From: Sipunculus nudus
Lineage: Eukaryota > Annelida > Sipuncula > Golfingiida > Sipunculidae
Assembly (NCBI GenBank): GCA_026874595.1
Contig: CM049307.1
Coordinates: 43,902,362-43,966,361 of the forward strand
Direction: 5' to 3'
Length of the DNA: 64,000 nucleotides
This document shows positions 36,396 to 48,400 of this stretch, piece by piece. The position numbers were made by a program, and so were the translations under genes. The notes under the pieces are model-generated. The model had not been told where the DNA came from. It worked only from the letters and a program-made list of their open reading frames with translations, and did no database searches. How positions within the stretch are numbered: position 1 is the stretch's first letter; every line of letters begins with the position of its first letter.

Positions 36396-38684
36396 GTACT
36401 GCTACCTCGCGGCAAATTTTATATTCAAATTTACAGCTCTCTGAGTTGGGGTTCTGTCTATCGGTGAATGGACTTAAGTTTAATTTTCGCATTTCATAGT
36501 AGCAAACATAAATACTAACTCCCTGACAGGGCTACAAAAATATAGAATCTAATACACTTCTGTGATGAATCTGCCAACTTAACTGAGTTATTCCTTAAAC
36601 GCAAATGCTGAAATAACCAACAAAAAAATATATATATACACTTCAACATAGCCTTCCTCTTGTCAAAGGTAAATAAGATTACATGTATATACAATTGTTC
36701 AACAGCCTTTTTTGTCAATAGATAGATATAGGTTATCTTTAGGATATAATAAAATTACATTTTTATCAGTTTCATGTCAAAATGAATCAGCAGTTAAACT
36801 TTACAGAGATTCCCAACTGAAGCACAATGTCCTTAAGCTACGAAATAAACATAAACGAAACTGACTCAAATGATATTTATGTAGTAAAAAAATGTTATTC
36901 CATACACCCTTGCAATTTTTCACTGTTACTTTGTTCTTGTCTGAAGATAATGTTATTTCCAACCCCAGACAACATGAAACCCCACACATCACTCCCCATT
37001 AAGAGCATGCTCCGATTCCTTGGCTTCCAATGTGGCAGTAGTGATGAACTGACATTGTTTTAAAGTCTGTTTTGTGCCGCGAGACATCTGCATGACAAAT
37101 TGAAGCCGACCTATGGTGTTATGGTAAAATCATGAACAGTGTCATTTCTCTTATTTTACGATCAATTCATCCGACCCCAGACCCGGGGGTTAATCTGCGG
37201 GATTTCTTTCCTGGAAATCATGTCGTTATTTACTCACTTTGGCAGGGATCATGAAACTTATTGATGGCAACTACATAGGCGTAAATTAATGCCAAAAGGA
37301 TCAACATTGGAAGTGACATCCCTTTGTGTGTAATGCCAGACCATCGGCAACATATTGAGTTATAGTCTCTATGTATATATCTGTATCATAAAAACGCCAA
37401 AGAAACAAAGTAAATTGAACCAATAAACAAAAACGAGCCCCGGAGGACCGGGTGGCTTTCTGGTTTCTCTGGTTATTTGCAGCTTTTGACATGGCAGTTA
37501 TTTGGTTTCTGCCGCTGGACCTATCACCGTATCTACAGCCGGCATTGTCTGGTTTGTGTTAACGTCTCCTGGAGTACGTCAGTCTTATCTGCCGCAGGAA
37601 AGGCAGGCACCCAGCTATATCATTGATTTAACAATAACCCTGCACCTGCGTATTGTCTCCCCTTGTTTATATGTCTTGCTTTCTGGGGTTATCGAAATCC
37701 AAAATTACTACTAGAGTTGACCAAGAAATATGTATTTCTCTGGTCTTTTTCGCTGCCATTCACATGTTGAGGTCCTATATACCGTTTGCACAAAATATAC
37801 TGTTTATATTTAAGTCCCATTCTCGGTTCTATTCGAGATGAATTTGCGTGATATGTCTGTTTTCAAAATATGACATAAAATATTCTATGTTTCCGACTTA
37901 TATTTGCAGAGGTGATCCATAAATCTGGTGTTTGATCTCTTGACATGATATACCTCTGCAATGACTCTTTATAATGCGGCTTATAGAGGCGAATCGCTTG
38001 ACGGCGTGTCACCGTATGGTATATGAAAGAAAGGCCATGTATAAGGGATACATTATACGATATATCCCTTATAGGAAGGCGAAACTTATTGACGCCGTGT
38101 GACAGCATATGGGTAGGGATATATTTGCTGTGGTGCATCTTAAAAAGCCGTGTGACGGCAAACGATATACACGACGTCAATATGGATGCACCTCTATCAT
38201 ATGTTTACCTTACCATAAACCGTATAGCATACTCCTTTTACCAGATACCGCCTCACTGTTTTGGTACTACATTTTCTATTATTTGAGACACCAGAGTGAA
38301 TTAAGTATCCGAGTCATTATACCTAGTACATACATTTAAATGATGCGTATAAGAAAGACCAAGTGACGCAGAAATCATCCATGAACTTATCAATGAATTG
38401 AAGCAAAAATAAAGAATGACAATGTTCATGTGCCATTTGCTAATGCACGGCAGCCTTGACATGGTATATTTATAAACAATATGTTTCAGAGCTGACTTAT
38501 TTATAACTGGCAGGTTGGCCATTGTGACATTAAAACGGTCTAGCATAATCGCGACACGATGGAACGATAATTTATATCTATGGCGCAATCGGCTAGTATT
38601 GTCTATCATTACCTGATCCACCAGGGTATCATTCCGCTGTAGCGGGTAAGGTTAACTGTTAATGTAATTATATGTATATATAAA
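36396..38684. other. Intergenic DNA with a small degenerate tandem repeat
   Basis: At about 37,988-38,165 three loose units share GGCGAA, GACGSCGTGTSACMG and ATATG. Between the first two lies an 11-bp hairpin, TATAAGGGATA (38,040) with TATCCCTTATA (38,063). No gene was recognised. Confidence 0.4.
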
Positions 38685-38790
38685 TACTGTGGTTGTCTTT
38701 TTGTTCGCTAGGGTTTCAAATTCGCGATATTCGCAAAAGGGAAATTATCGCGAAAACTAAATCGTCGTGGATAATACGCCTCATCTGCAC
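38685..38790. mobile_element. Decayed copy of the TACTGTGGTTG TIR family
   Basis: The left end TACTGTGGTTGTC and the internal TTCGCGATATTCGC match the 6.25 kb element. The right end is too decayed to place. Confidence 0.55.
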
Positions 38791-39918
38791 TGGAGAAAGA
38801 TTATCAATAATATATAGCCTCATATACCCTGATAATAAGTCTTATCATGTGACTATATAGGGGTCAGGAAAAAATTTACTCATTCTCGTGGATCGTCGTC
38901 ATATTGTTGAGATTTAGCGTGCATTTTATATAATCAATGTATGTACAGATTATTACAATCGTGGGAAGAGGGAAATGAACAATAAAAAAAATTAATATAA
39001 TGCCAACCACAATATATATATAAATATATAAATTTATATATGTAAATAATTTATATACATTTCGAATAGAAGAGACAAGCTTTCTATAAAAAATGAATAT
39101 TATAAGAATATTTATATGTTGGACGTATATCTAATGCGGTTGTGGGTCGACCAGGGTGGATCGAAGGTTAGCGCGAAATCAACAAGATCATAGTGAACCT
39201 ATAGTGAAGACCTATAGTGAACAAACTTGCAGTAAACAAAAGTGCTGCAGTTTTTGAGTTGCAGGAGCAGTCATATGATTCATATATACAAACAGACCTG
39301 ACTACAATAACTTCCCCTTCAGGAGAGATGGTTCAAGGGACTATTAAATAGATGTTAAAGGGATGATCACTAGCGCAGACATAAACAATGTGCGCACACA
39401 ACCTTTTGTGTTCCTTATTTCATGTTTCTTCTCCATGTTTAACAGTTGTTGCGCATGCGCAAGATTGTTATGTTAAACAGACACACCTGGCTTGTGTTTA
39501 CTTAAACAAAGAACCATAATAACACGTCTATATAGGTTATTCGGAGTTAGTCATAGTCAGTTGGCCGGATGGGAATTTTTGTATTCAATCAAATAAATTA
39601 ACAGGTAGTGATAAAACACGTCATTGCTAAATGTACCTTTAAAATTATATAGGGGCAATATACTGTATTTACGAAAATATACTTTAGTATATAAATATAT
39701 GAAAGTTTAAAAATGTTATTTTGATATAACGCTCCTCTTTAATTCTTTTTCTATCTAAAGTAAAATGGGTTAAACTACATTTATAAACAAGAAACTCAAA
39801 CTCTCTCTTAAACTTTAAGTTTAATATGAGATTATATCTTGGAATGGTTTGATAACTGCGCGTGTTTATAGTTTTTGTTTATGCGTCACATATATAAAAC
39901 TATAGGTAAGTGTATATA

Positions 39919-39969
<51 letters not shown>

Positions 39970-40225
39970 TGGAAACTGTTTTTAACTTATGACTTTGAGA
40001 TATTTTTAAAACTTTTAACAATGGTGCATGAGCTTTCACAATCAGGCTGGGTGGGGCGTGACGTATTCTCATCTGGGCAGTTAGGTCAACAAATGGTCAG
40101 TCAGTAGAGTATAACATTCCATAAGGCATCTCCTGCTGTCGCCTTGGTAACTGTCAATGACAGGACTGGATTGTTCAATTGTTCGGCTGCAATAAACTCT
40201 CCCCCATGCAGTCCGCTCAGTCAGA
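38791..40225. other. Intergenic DNA with a (CT)n tract
   Basis: A pure CT tract spans 39,921-39,967. No gene was recognised. Confidence 0.6.
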
Positions 40226-41840
40226 CTGTTCTACAGACTGTTCTTCTGACTGTTCTACTGAGTATTCTACAAACTCTTCAACTGACAGTTCTACAGACTG
40301 TTCTACAGACTGTTCTACAGACTGTTCTACAGGCTGTTCTACAGGCTGTTCTACAGGCTGTTCTAGAGACTGTTCTAGAGACTGTTCTACAGGCTGTTCT
40401 ACAGACTGTTCTACAGACTGTTCTACAGACTGTTCTACAGACTGTTCTACAGACTGTTCTACAGGCTGTTCTACAGACTGTTCTACAGGCTGTTCTACAG
40501 GCTGTTCTACAGGCTGTTCTACAGGCTGTTCTACAGACTGTTCTACAGGCTGTTCTACAGGCTGTTCTACTGACTATTCTACAGGCTGTTCTACAGGCTG
40601 TTCTACAGGCTGTTCTACAGACTGTTCTACAGACTGTTCCACAGGCAGTTCTACAGACTGTTCTACAGGCTGTTCTACAGACTGTTCTACAGACTGTTCT
40701 ACAGGCTGTTCTACAGACTGTTCTACAGACTGTTCTACAGGCTGTTCTACAGACTGTTCTACAGGCTGTTCTACAGACTGTTCTACAGGCTGTTCTATAG
40801 GCTGTTCTACAGACTGTTCTACAAACTGTTATACTGACAGTTCTACAGGCTGTTCTACAGACTGTTCTACAGGCTGTTCTACAGACTGATCTACAGACTG
40901 TTCTACAGACTGTTCTACAGACTGTTCTACAGACTGTTCTACAGACTGTTCTACAGACTGTTCTACAGAATGTTCTACAGACTGATCTACAGGCTGTTCT
41001 ACAGACTGTTCTACAGACTGTTCTACAGGCTGTTCTACAGACTGTTCTACAGGCTGTTCTACAGACTGTTCTACAGACTGTTCTACAGACTGTTGTACAG
41101 ACTGTTCTACAGACTGTTCTACAGACTGTTCTACAGGCTGTTCTACAGACTGTTCTACAGGCTGTTCTACAGACTGTTCTACAGACTGTTCTACAGAATA
41201 CAGACTGTTCTACAGACTGTTCTACAGAATACAGGCTGTTCTACAGGCTGTTCTACAGACTGTTCTACAGACTGTTCTACAGACTGTTCTACAGACTGTT
41301 CTACAGAATACAGACTGTTCTACAGACTGTTCTACAGACTGTTCTACAGACTGTTCTTCAGAATACAGGCTGTTCTACAGGCTGTTCTACAGACTGTTCT
41401 ACAGACTGTTCTACAGACTGTTCTACAGAATACAGACTGTTCTACAGACTGTTCTACAGACTGTTCTTCAGAATACAGGCTGTTCTACAGGCTGTTCTAC
41501 AGACTGTTCTACAGACTGTTCTACAGACTGTTCTACAGAATACAGACTGTTCTACAGACTGTTCTACAGAAAACAGGCTGTTCTACAGGCTGTTCTACAG
41601 ACTGTTCTACAGACTGTTCTACAGAATACAGGCTGTTCTACAGGCTGTTCTACAGACTGTTCTACAGACTGTTCTACAGAATACAGACTGTTCTACAGAC
41701 TGTTCTACAAACTGTTCTACAGAATACAGACTGTTCTACAGACTGTTCTACAGACTGTTCTACAGACTGTTCTACAGAATACAGGCTGTTCTACAGGCTG
41801 TTCTACAGGCTGTTCTATAGACTGTTCTACAGACTGTTCG
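40226..41840. repeat. 1.6-kb satellite of a 12-bp unit (CTGTTCTACAGR)
   Basis: About 130 units of CTGTTCTACAGA or CTGTTCTACAGG follow head to tail. The main variation is A or G at one position. From about 41,195 on, a 7-bp spacer AATACAG is inserted between blocks about eleven times, each shifting the reading frame. Frames of 218, 236 and 317 codons cover the array because the unit has no stop in any + frame. They are not called as genes: there is no start context, no domain and no splice signal. Confidence 0.95.
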
Positions 41841-41869
41841 TGATATGGTCAACCAGTGATATAATCCCG

Positions 41870-42390
41870 CCCACACCATCCGAGTCCGAGTGCAAGTCCG
41901 AGTCTAGGCCACTCGAGTTATAGTCCAAGTCTGTGTCGTTGCGTTTCGAGTCTATGTCCACCCTTTTCGAGTCCGTGTTATTTGAAATCCGAGTCCTATA
42001 TACGAAGCTTCTTATTAAGAGAAATTTAAAATGGAAATTTACGTTTTTCTTTATGTTTTTATGTTAGTTTATACACCTGCGTTTTACTTGAATGTTTAAT
42101 AAGATAAAGCTCCCGATGCAGGGCCAAAACTTGGTATATATAGTCTATTTGGTAATATTCTGTTAGAAGTTTGCACAGGTATATGTCTTTAGAGTATGTA
42201 AGTTTTTTTTTCTACTGTACTCGAGATAGACTCTGCCTGATTTCTCGAGTCCTTAGTACAAGTCTGATTACAGGACCCTCGAGTACAAGCCTGAGTACAG
42301 GACCCTCGAGTAAAAGTCCGAGTCAAAGTCCCTACAAAAGTGAACTCGGGTCCTGACTCGAGTCCAAGTCCGGAGTCAAGTCCTATCCAT
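41870..42390. repeat. Degenerate GAGTCC/CTCGAGT repeat region
   Basis: The words GAGTCC, AAGTCC and CTCGAGT recur densely in two blocks (41,870-42,000 and 42,220-42,385). The second has a clearer 24-27-bp repeat with ACAGGACCCTCGAGTA. It adjoins the 12-bp satellite. Confidence 0.7.
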
Positions 42391-42696
42391 CACTGGTGTC
42401 TGATATCGGTCGCCGGTTTATTGTTGTTGTTTAATGCATTATCTGTGACCAGATACATATATTTATACGTACAGTCATGCTGCTTGTCCTGGGTCTTTCC
42501 GGTACATTTAGCGTCTCGATTGTTGGTATGAGTGTTGTTTTTTCCTGTATCTCATTAAAACCGTTGAAATGACGGGCAACCCATATCAACATGCATATAA
42601 ACGTGCAAAAGGATCGATTGCATAAGTAATATGTATGCAATGTGATCTAAAATTTACACATGCAGTAACTATAGGTACGTAAGTCTATGTATACAA

Positions 42697-42935
42697 TGTA
42701 TGTTTTATGTAACCCTATTTATTCCGGGAACCTCTTTATTATAATGATCCGTTAACATGTTATATACCGACCCCTCCTATATAATGGACGGATTAACTGC
42801 ACGGCAGATTACAATCACATCTGTCTTACCCCATGTATAGATATAAGTCATATAAATGATATTTGTCCCCAATTATAGACCGCGTCTGTCGACTGGTTCA
42901 CCCCTATCACATGCGTCCACACCCCCACACCATAT

Positions 42936-42994
<59 letters not shown>

Positions 42995-43362
42995 CTCAGC
43001 TCTGTGATGGGTAGTGCTGCATAAACGGGAACAAATTAGATTATTTTATAGTGTGTATAGGTTAATAATAAACCAGGGCAATAATTTAAATTGCATATAG
43101 ATCAACATATAATATATATATATATATATGTTTTATGTAACCCTATTTATTCCGGGAACCTCTTTATTATAATGATCCGTTAACATGTTATATACCGACC
43201 CCTCCTATATAATGGACGGATTAACTGCACGGCAGATTACAATCACATCTGTCTTACCCCATGTAGATATAAGTCATATAAATGATATTTGTCCCCAATT
43301 ATAGACCGCGTCTGTCGACTGGTTCACCCCTATCACATGTCACACGCGTCCACACCCCCACA

Positions 43363-43400
<38 letters not shown>
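42697..43400. repeat. Recent 240-bp direct duplication enclosing an inverted repeat copy
   Basis: Two almost identical segments (42,697-42,935 and about 43,131-43,364) begin TGTTTTATGTAACCCTATTT and end CCACACCCCCACACC. Each is followed by (TA)n. Between them, at 42,993-43,112, lies a reverse-complement copy of part of the 33.5 kb repeat, bracketed by TA tracts. The whole looks like a partial tandem duplication of a composite unit. Confidence 0.85.
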
Positions 43401-43405
<5 letters not shown>

Positions 43406-43929
43406 GTAATATATATAATATTGTATTTATAGGCGTGTGTGTGTGCGTGTGTAGAATTAAAAAAAACCGCATATATTAAATATCTGAACCCCACTCTTAA
43501 GTAAAAGGTTTTCTCCACAAGTTGTTTGGATCGTTTGAGAGCTAAATAACCTCTCCTCCCTCCCCGCTGTTTTTGATAGTGCATTGTGTTTGTGCATTCG
43601 GTTTAAGTGCAAATATGGCCGATGACGGATAATATATATGAAGCGCGATCGTCCTTGACCTATCGTTCGTTTTCACAATTTATAGCTCCTGATTTCCGGT
43701 CTCCCTTGAGTACATGATATCCTGATAGCTACTCAGATATAAACATCAACGTACGACACCCAGTCTAGCGTTACCTATTGAGGAGGGGCACGGTGACGTT
43801 CTTCACCAAGTCAACCATCCGCGACGTCACGCTTTTGCGCTTGGCAACACCACGTGCACCATGGAGACGGATCCGAATGGCGGTAACACAGCATTCTGGG
43901 AGAAAACCCACATCCGACAGGCAAAGAAG
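43401..43929. other. Intergenic DNA, no supported gene
   Basis: A short (GT)n tract lies near 43,434-43,452. No coding signal. Confidence 0.5.
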
Positions 43930-44000
43930 GAGTACTTGGTGTAGTGACTAAGTGACGCCTGGTCCCTGGGTCGTAAGTTTACCTCCTCTTGTGGTTCCAG
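43930..44000 (+). mobile_element. Possible tRNA-derived SINE remnant
   Basis: CTTGGTGTAGTGACTAAGTG resembles a box A. TGGGTCGTAAGTTTACC at tRNA distance is a degenerate box B. No closed acceptor stem. Confidence 0.35.
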
Positions 44001-44599
44001 GTAGTCTTGCAGCCTCTTAAAGAACATCCTAAGTGCTAGCCTATCAAGGGCGCTATTTTCAGACAGGCCAACATGTGTTGCCGCCCAACACACCTTGAAA
44101 AACACCCCGACGTGAAGGGAAGAGTTAAGAAGTATAAACGTTTATCTTGCTAGTTATTGCGAGCCCGGCACGCCGATAAGACCCCCTTTGAAAAATCAAT
44201 GTGTTCAATTTCAGCCAGGCCAGGGGTTTCTGAAAAGTGTTAGCTGGGTTGTTCCCGTTAATTGCTGTTGCAGAGCATCTGTGTGCTGGTGCAGCAGACA
44301 CGGAGGCTGGCTGCAGACCCCGGGCTTTATTGAATCTGGTTATATGTCTTTAACAGAAGTACTTCCAGGTTTGTTCAAAAGTAAAAGACCACACACAACG
44401 CCGGTTGTAAACTTGACGGACACCGCGCATGTATCTGGGAATATAAACGTTCTTATCATAGCGCGAGACGGTTAGCTTCCCAGTGGGCTCGCGAGGGGGA
44501 TCTCTGGTACGTCATGTGATCAAGACAGTGTATGTATGGATACTGAGTACATACGGGCGTCAAGTACCGTAACACGTTAACAACAAACAGCGAGCTCTC
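44001..44599. other. Region upstream of the PRKG1 exon
   Basis: CpG content is higher than average from about 44,390 on, and a CRE half-site sequence TACGTCATGTG lies at 44,509. This could be promoter or 5' exon sequence for PRKG1. No TATA box or transcription start can be placed. Confidence 0.35.
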
Positions 44600-44759
44600 A
44601 TGGAGGGAAGCCATAGAGTGACCGCCTCCCTAAAGGTACGGTAATACACTCAGAAGGGGCCGCGATGGTTTCAAAACACAGACGCCAGTCCATAGGTCCG
44701 GACACTCGTGCCAGCAGAGAGGCTACATTGTAGGTAGTGTAAGGTATATGACTTACTAG
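44600..44759 (+). promoter_or_regulatory. Three short upstream ORFs before PRKG1
   Basis: If the transcript includes this stretch, three upstream ATGs open frames of 14 (44600-44644), 22 (44665-44733) and 3 codons (44748-44759), all closing before the main ATG. Such uORFs usually lower translation. Whether they are in the mRNA is unknown, since CCTCAGCCTGCAG just before the main ATG could also be a splice acceptor. Confidence 0.3.
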
Positions 44760-44854
44760 TCGGTTAGCTGACTGTACTGATAGCTAACTGGTTCTCTGAG
44801 AGCACTGTCCACCTAGACAGGATATAGCGGGCCTTACAGCCTCAGCCTGCAGAC

Positions 44855-45129
44855 ATGGGAAGTCTGCAGGAATTACAGCGCTCACTGCGCCAAAAAGATG
44901 AACGGATCAAAGAACTGCTAAGGATTATTAAAGAAAAAGATGAGCGAATACAGGAACTCTCAAGCCAGTTGGATAAATACCAGTCTGTGCTACCCCAGAG
45001 CCCATCAGCTTTCCAACGGAAGGGGCCCAGAACACAGAGGGCACAGGGTATATCAGCTGAACCCCACGCTCTGGCCAATTTAGCGGACTTCAAAGCTAAC
45101 ACCTTCAAGAAATACTCCAAATCTAGAAG
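44855..45129 (+). CDS. PRKG1: cGMP-dependent protein kinase 1, N-terminal coding exon (gene continues)
   Basis: This exon encodes the dimerisation and autoinhibitory start of PKG I (Drosophila foraging), the cytosolic Ser/Thr kinase activated by cGMP in NO/natriuretic signalling. The 91 codons show a leucine zipper with Leu/Ile at every seventh position (4, 11, 18, 25, 32, 39, 46), then QSVLP and the autoinhibitory segment GPRTQRAQGISAEP (57-70), nearly identical to vertebrate PKG I-alpha. The exon ends in phase 2 at AGAAG|GTAGGT, the place where vertebrate isoform-specific first exons join the common exon. The start has G at -3 and +4. Position 42 is Tyr, where mammalian PKG I-alpha has its redox-active Cys. 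The cGMP-binding and kinase exons are not in this window as far as can be seen. Confidence 0.92.
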
Positions 45130-45355
45130 GTAGGTCAACTACAGTACTTCTTCAGTACAATGACTCCATACACAAGAATACTAAAACATTCGATGTCAAT
45201 ACCTCACCATATAGATTACCCCCTACCAGAAGAAGAGAAAAATGCATTACGTCAGCCATCGTTTCTGTGATGTATATACCATGATAATTATAGATTGATA
45301 ATCTTTAATCAGGAGGTGCCCAGCTCATTATTATTCTTTTCTTTTTCTTTTTACC

Positions 45356-45411
<56 letters not shown>

Positions 45412-48400
45412 AATAAAATACTCCATGTTGACCGGCATCTGCATGCACTGAGAGTACACAATAATAACATGCATTCCGATGTGGCCATTAATTTAAGCCA
45501 ATGTCATCCGAGCTCATTGAGTTGAGTTCCGTATGAATGGCGCCGCACATGGTGAAGTTGTATATTGTCAGCTTTGCCAACGGCAAGATGTTGGTTATAC
45601 CAAGGGTCGTGCGGATTTTGTACGTACTAGAGTCTGAATGACAGAAGAGACAACTCTGACAATACCACGCCAATGATAAACACACGTGAATGGACTCCGT
45701 GTACGGGCGTATACTAGTTCGGTGGGGCACAGGTCTTTCCAGCTTATACCAATCTTGAGACATCTTGTTACTACCTGCATGCCCGTATTTATATTGACAC
45801 ACCTTTTGTCGTGCGGCTAGATATGCTATCTTGTGTTAAAGTGTGCGACACCCTGAGCGCTAAGGCGGTATTTGTCACCAGGGATAGACCTTGTCAGGGA
45901 TATCAGCTAGTTATGTCCTGAAATTGAAGCAACTGATAACGTGATAATATTATATACCGGAATCTTTTGGGTGTCAGTATACATGCAAACTTACTGTATA
46001 TAACCGCCATGTTGTTACTTGACCTGAGGATCATCAACACACAAACGTACGCATACGCATACACAGATGTGCATTTAGCGCACAATAATATAATTAAAAT
46101 ATCATATCACGTCATATTTCCTATCAAATAACATCAGATGTATTTATAAATGCATGGGCAGGCTTAAAATGATAGACTTAAAACAACACGCATACCTCGC
46201 CCATTGTGTGAACAAGATTTAAAATATTTCAGTTTGATTTATTGCTCCCACGTATAATCCGGAAATAAATTTGGAAGTTTATCCATTAATCCTTAATTGC
46301 CAGCTAAGCAGAACTGAAATTTATGACCAAATTTGTTTAGATACCGTGTGTACAGGCGTAAAACCAGACTGTTATATAAAATCCTACAACCCTCTGACCG
46401 CGCCATGCATACATACAGCGACATTGTGTTATTACATTAGCCTTTCCTATTAATATATGCATCATCAGATAGTTATTAAGTAATTACATGTCGGTCCAGT
46501 ACTCATGTGGCAGATTCTTAGATGTACTTCATCATAAGAAATTAAAGATCGCGGGAGAGTGTGTCCTCAGTCATATCAATTAAAACTAATTGCCTCGCGT
46601 AATCCGTCTATACCGAATTTCCTGTCCTAACGACAAGGCTGCCAGTCTGTATTGTCATGGTTCATATATTGAGTACTGTACTTGTATATTCTACATGCGA
46701 CCGAATGACCCACGGAGCTCAGTTAATCACGAACTCCATTTACAGGTGCCATCTCACCTACTTTTTTAAATATAATTTATGTGATTCCTGGCTTCCTATG
46801 TGTATATATTAATGATCTAAGGGTAATTCTGGTTATGAAAAGTTCTTATAATGCCTCCGTGAAGGATGTATGAACTTGTTTATCAACAACGTGTTTGTAA
46901 ACACAGCTTTGTTGACCAACGAGAAAACGTGTAACCTCAGGTGGTAGGCTGCATATATGCGGAGGTAGGAAGGTCACTTGTTGAAAAACGCCATCTGCAA
47001 AGCTCTAGCTTATCTGACTTGCCGCTAGATGCCCATGTTGATTTTTTTTTTAATTATTTTGGTGGGCCCCCACATATTATTAATACGTTGATATAAATAA
47101 AACAAGCAACCTGTGTGCGGTGATATCCACGTTTTCTGGACAAGAGATTACCTTTACTTTATAAAAGTCAGATAGGTGATTGGGTCTCTTTAATCACCCA
47201 GTTTCTAAGCGGCTGTTGTAACCCTTGGAATCCATCCTCACTGCCCGTAAAATTCCCTTTCCATGCAGGCGCATACACATTTTACCTAAACTGTGTTCTA
47301 CTCTGTTCGGGTCCAGTCATTAGAAAAAAAAAACGCAGGTTTGGTCAGATGCAAGTTGACAGCTCCCAATAGGAATGTCACCATGAAAAATGTGTCCAGG
47401 TGACGCAAGTGTGAATGAAGAGTTCTGTTAATTAACACATGGAGTCAAACAAAGTCGTTGGTTCAACTTTGACGTTATGTAGAGGGACAGTTTCTGTTTT
47501 CTGCATGATATGGATGATGGATGATAGCAGGAACATCCAGTGTTGATAAGCTTACCTGTATGAGAGGCTGGCTGACATTGCTGAAATTACTAACGTTGTT
47601 CCTGACACTCAGAATAACAGGTATTTACTTGTCAACAGGAAAATAAGGACAGGGAAGCCAATGTAGCTTAATTAGCACGTCTTTACCTGTCATCTAATTA
47701 AATTAAACAGCCTTGGTGTACTCTCTATGGTGATTCACAGGAAGGAGAAGCGCAGGAATTGATTGGCCCCGCATCCCTGGTCGTTGTATACTTCTGTAGC
47801 AGGCCATTATGGCTTAATTGCTCTCACCGTCCTTGTAACTGAATACAAGAATTCTTAACATAGGCTGCTAGGTCTATATTTATTACAAATACACCTCATA
47901 ATATATTATATAAGCCTGCCATCTCCATTTATTTCATAATATCATGGATAGTTGAGATTGGCAGACCAAAAAAAAAAAAAAAAAAAAATCGAATAGCATA
48001 ATCTCTTAAATGAAACACCCTGATAGACAGACCATAACACAAACTCTCTCGAACTCACTCATTTAAACACATCTACTTGCTTATCGACTAGGGTATGGTG
48101 GTCATACATTGGTCAGTTGATCAAATCTACATATTCATGTGTAATTATGGTCTTATATGTATTGCTAACGAATATTTTAATTAAGTTGAAATAAACAGCA
48201 CATGATGATTTTCCCCTTCCGCTGTTATCTGCTCTTCTTTCTTTAAATACCTGTTTTTTGTCAGTGTTATTATATAGGTGATAAGTTCTTAAGGAAAATG
48301 CATATTGCAAGGGAAACCGGACATAGGAACCTAACTTACAGAAAAGAAGAGATATACCTTATTTTCTCAATATTTTAGAAAAATAACTGTTTATGAATCA

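Noticed and set aside
38040-38073. 11-bp hairpin as a terminator or structural RNA
   Set aside because: Isolated AT-rich inverted repeat with no transcript context; such hairpins are expected by chance at this composition.
40144-41923. Long Cys/Ser/Thr-rich and Leu/Phe/Tyr/Arg-rich ORFs of 218, 236 and 317 codons
   Set aside because: They are translations of the 12-bp satellite, which lacks stops in all + frames; no domain, start context or splice signal.
44842-45138. 98-codon antisense ORF over the PRKG1 exon
   Set aside because: It is the reverse-strand shadow of a confidently recognised exon.
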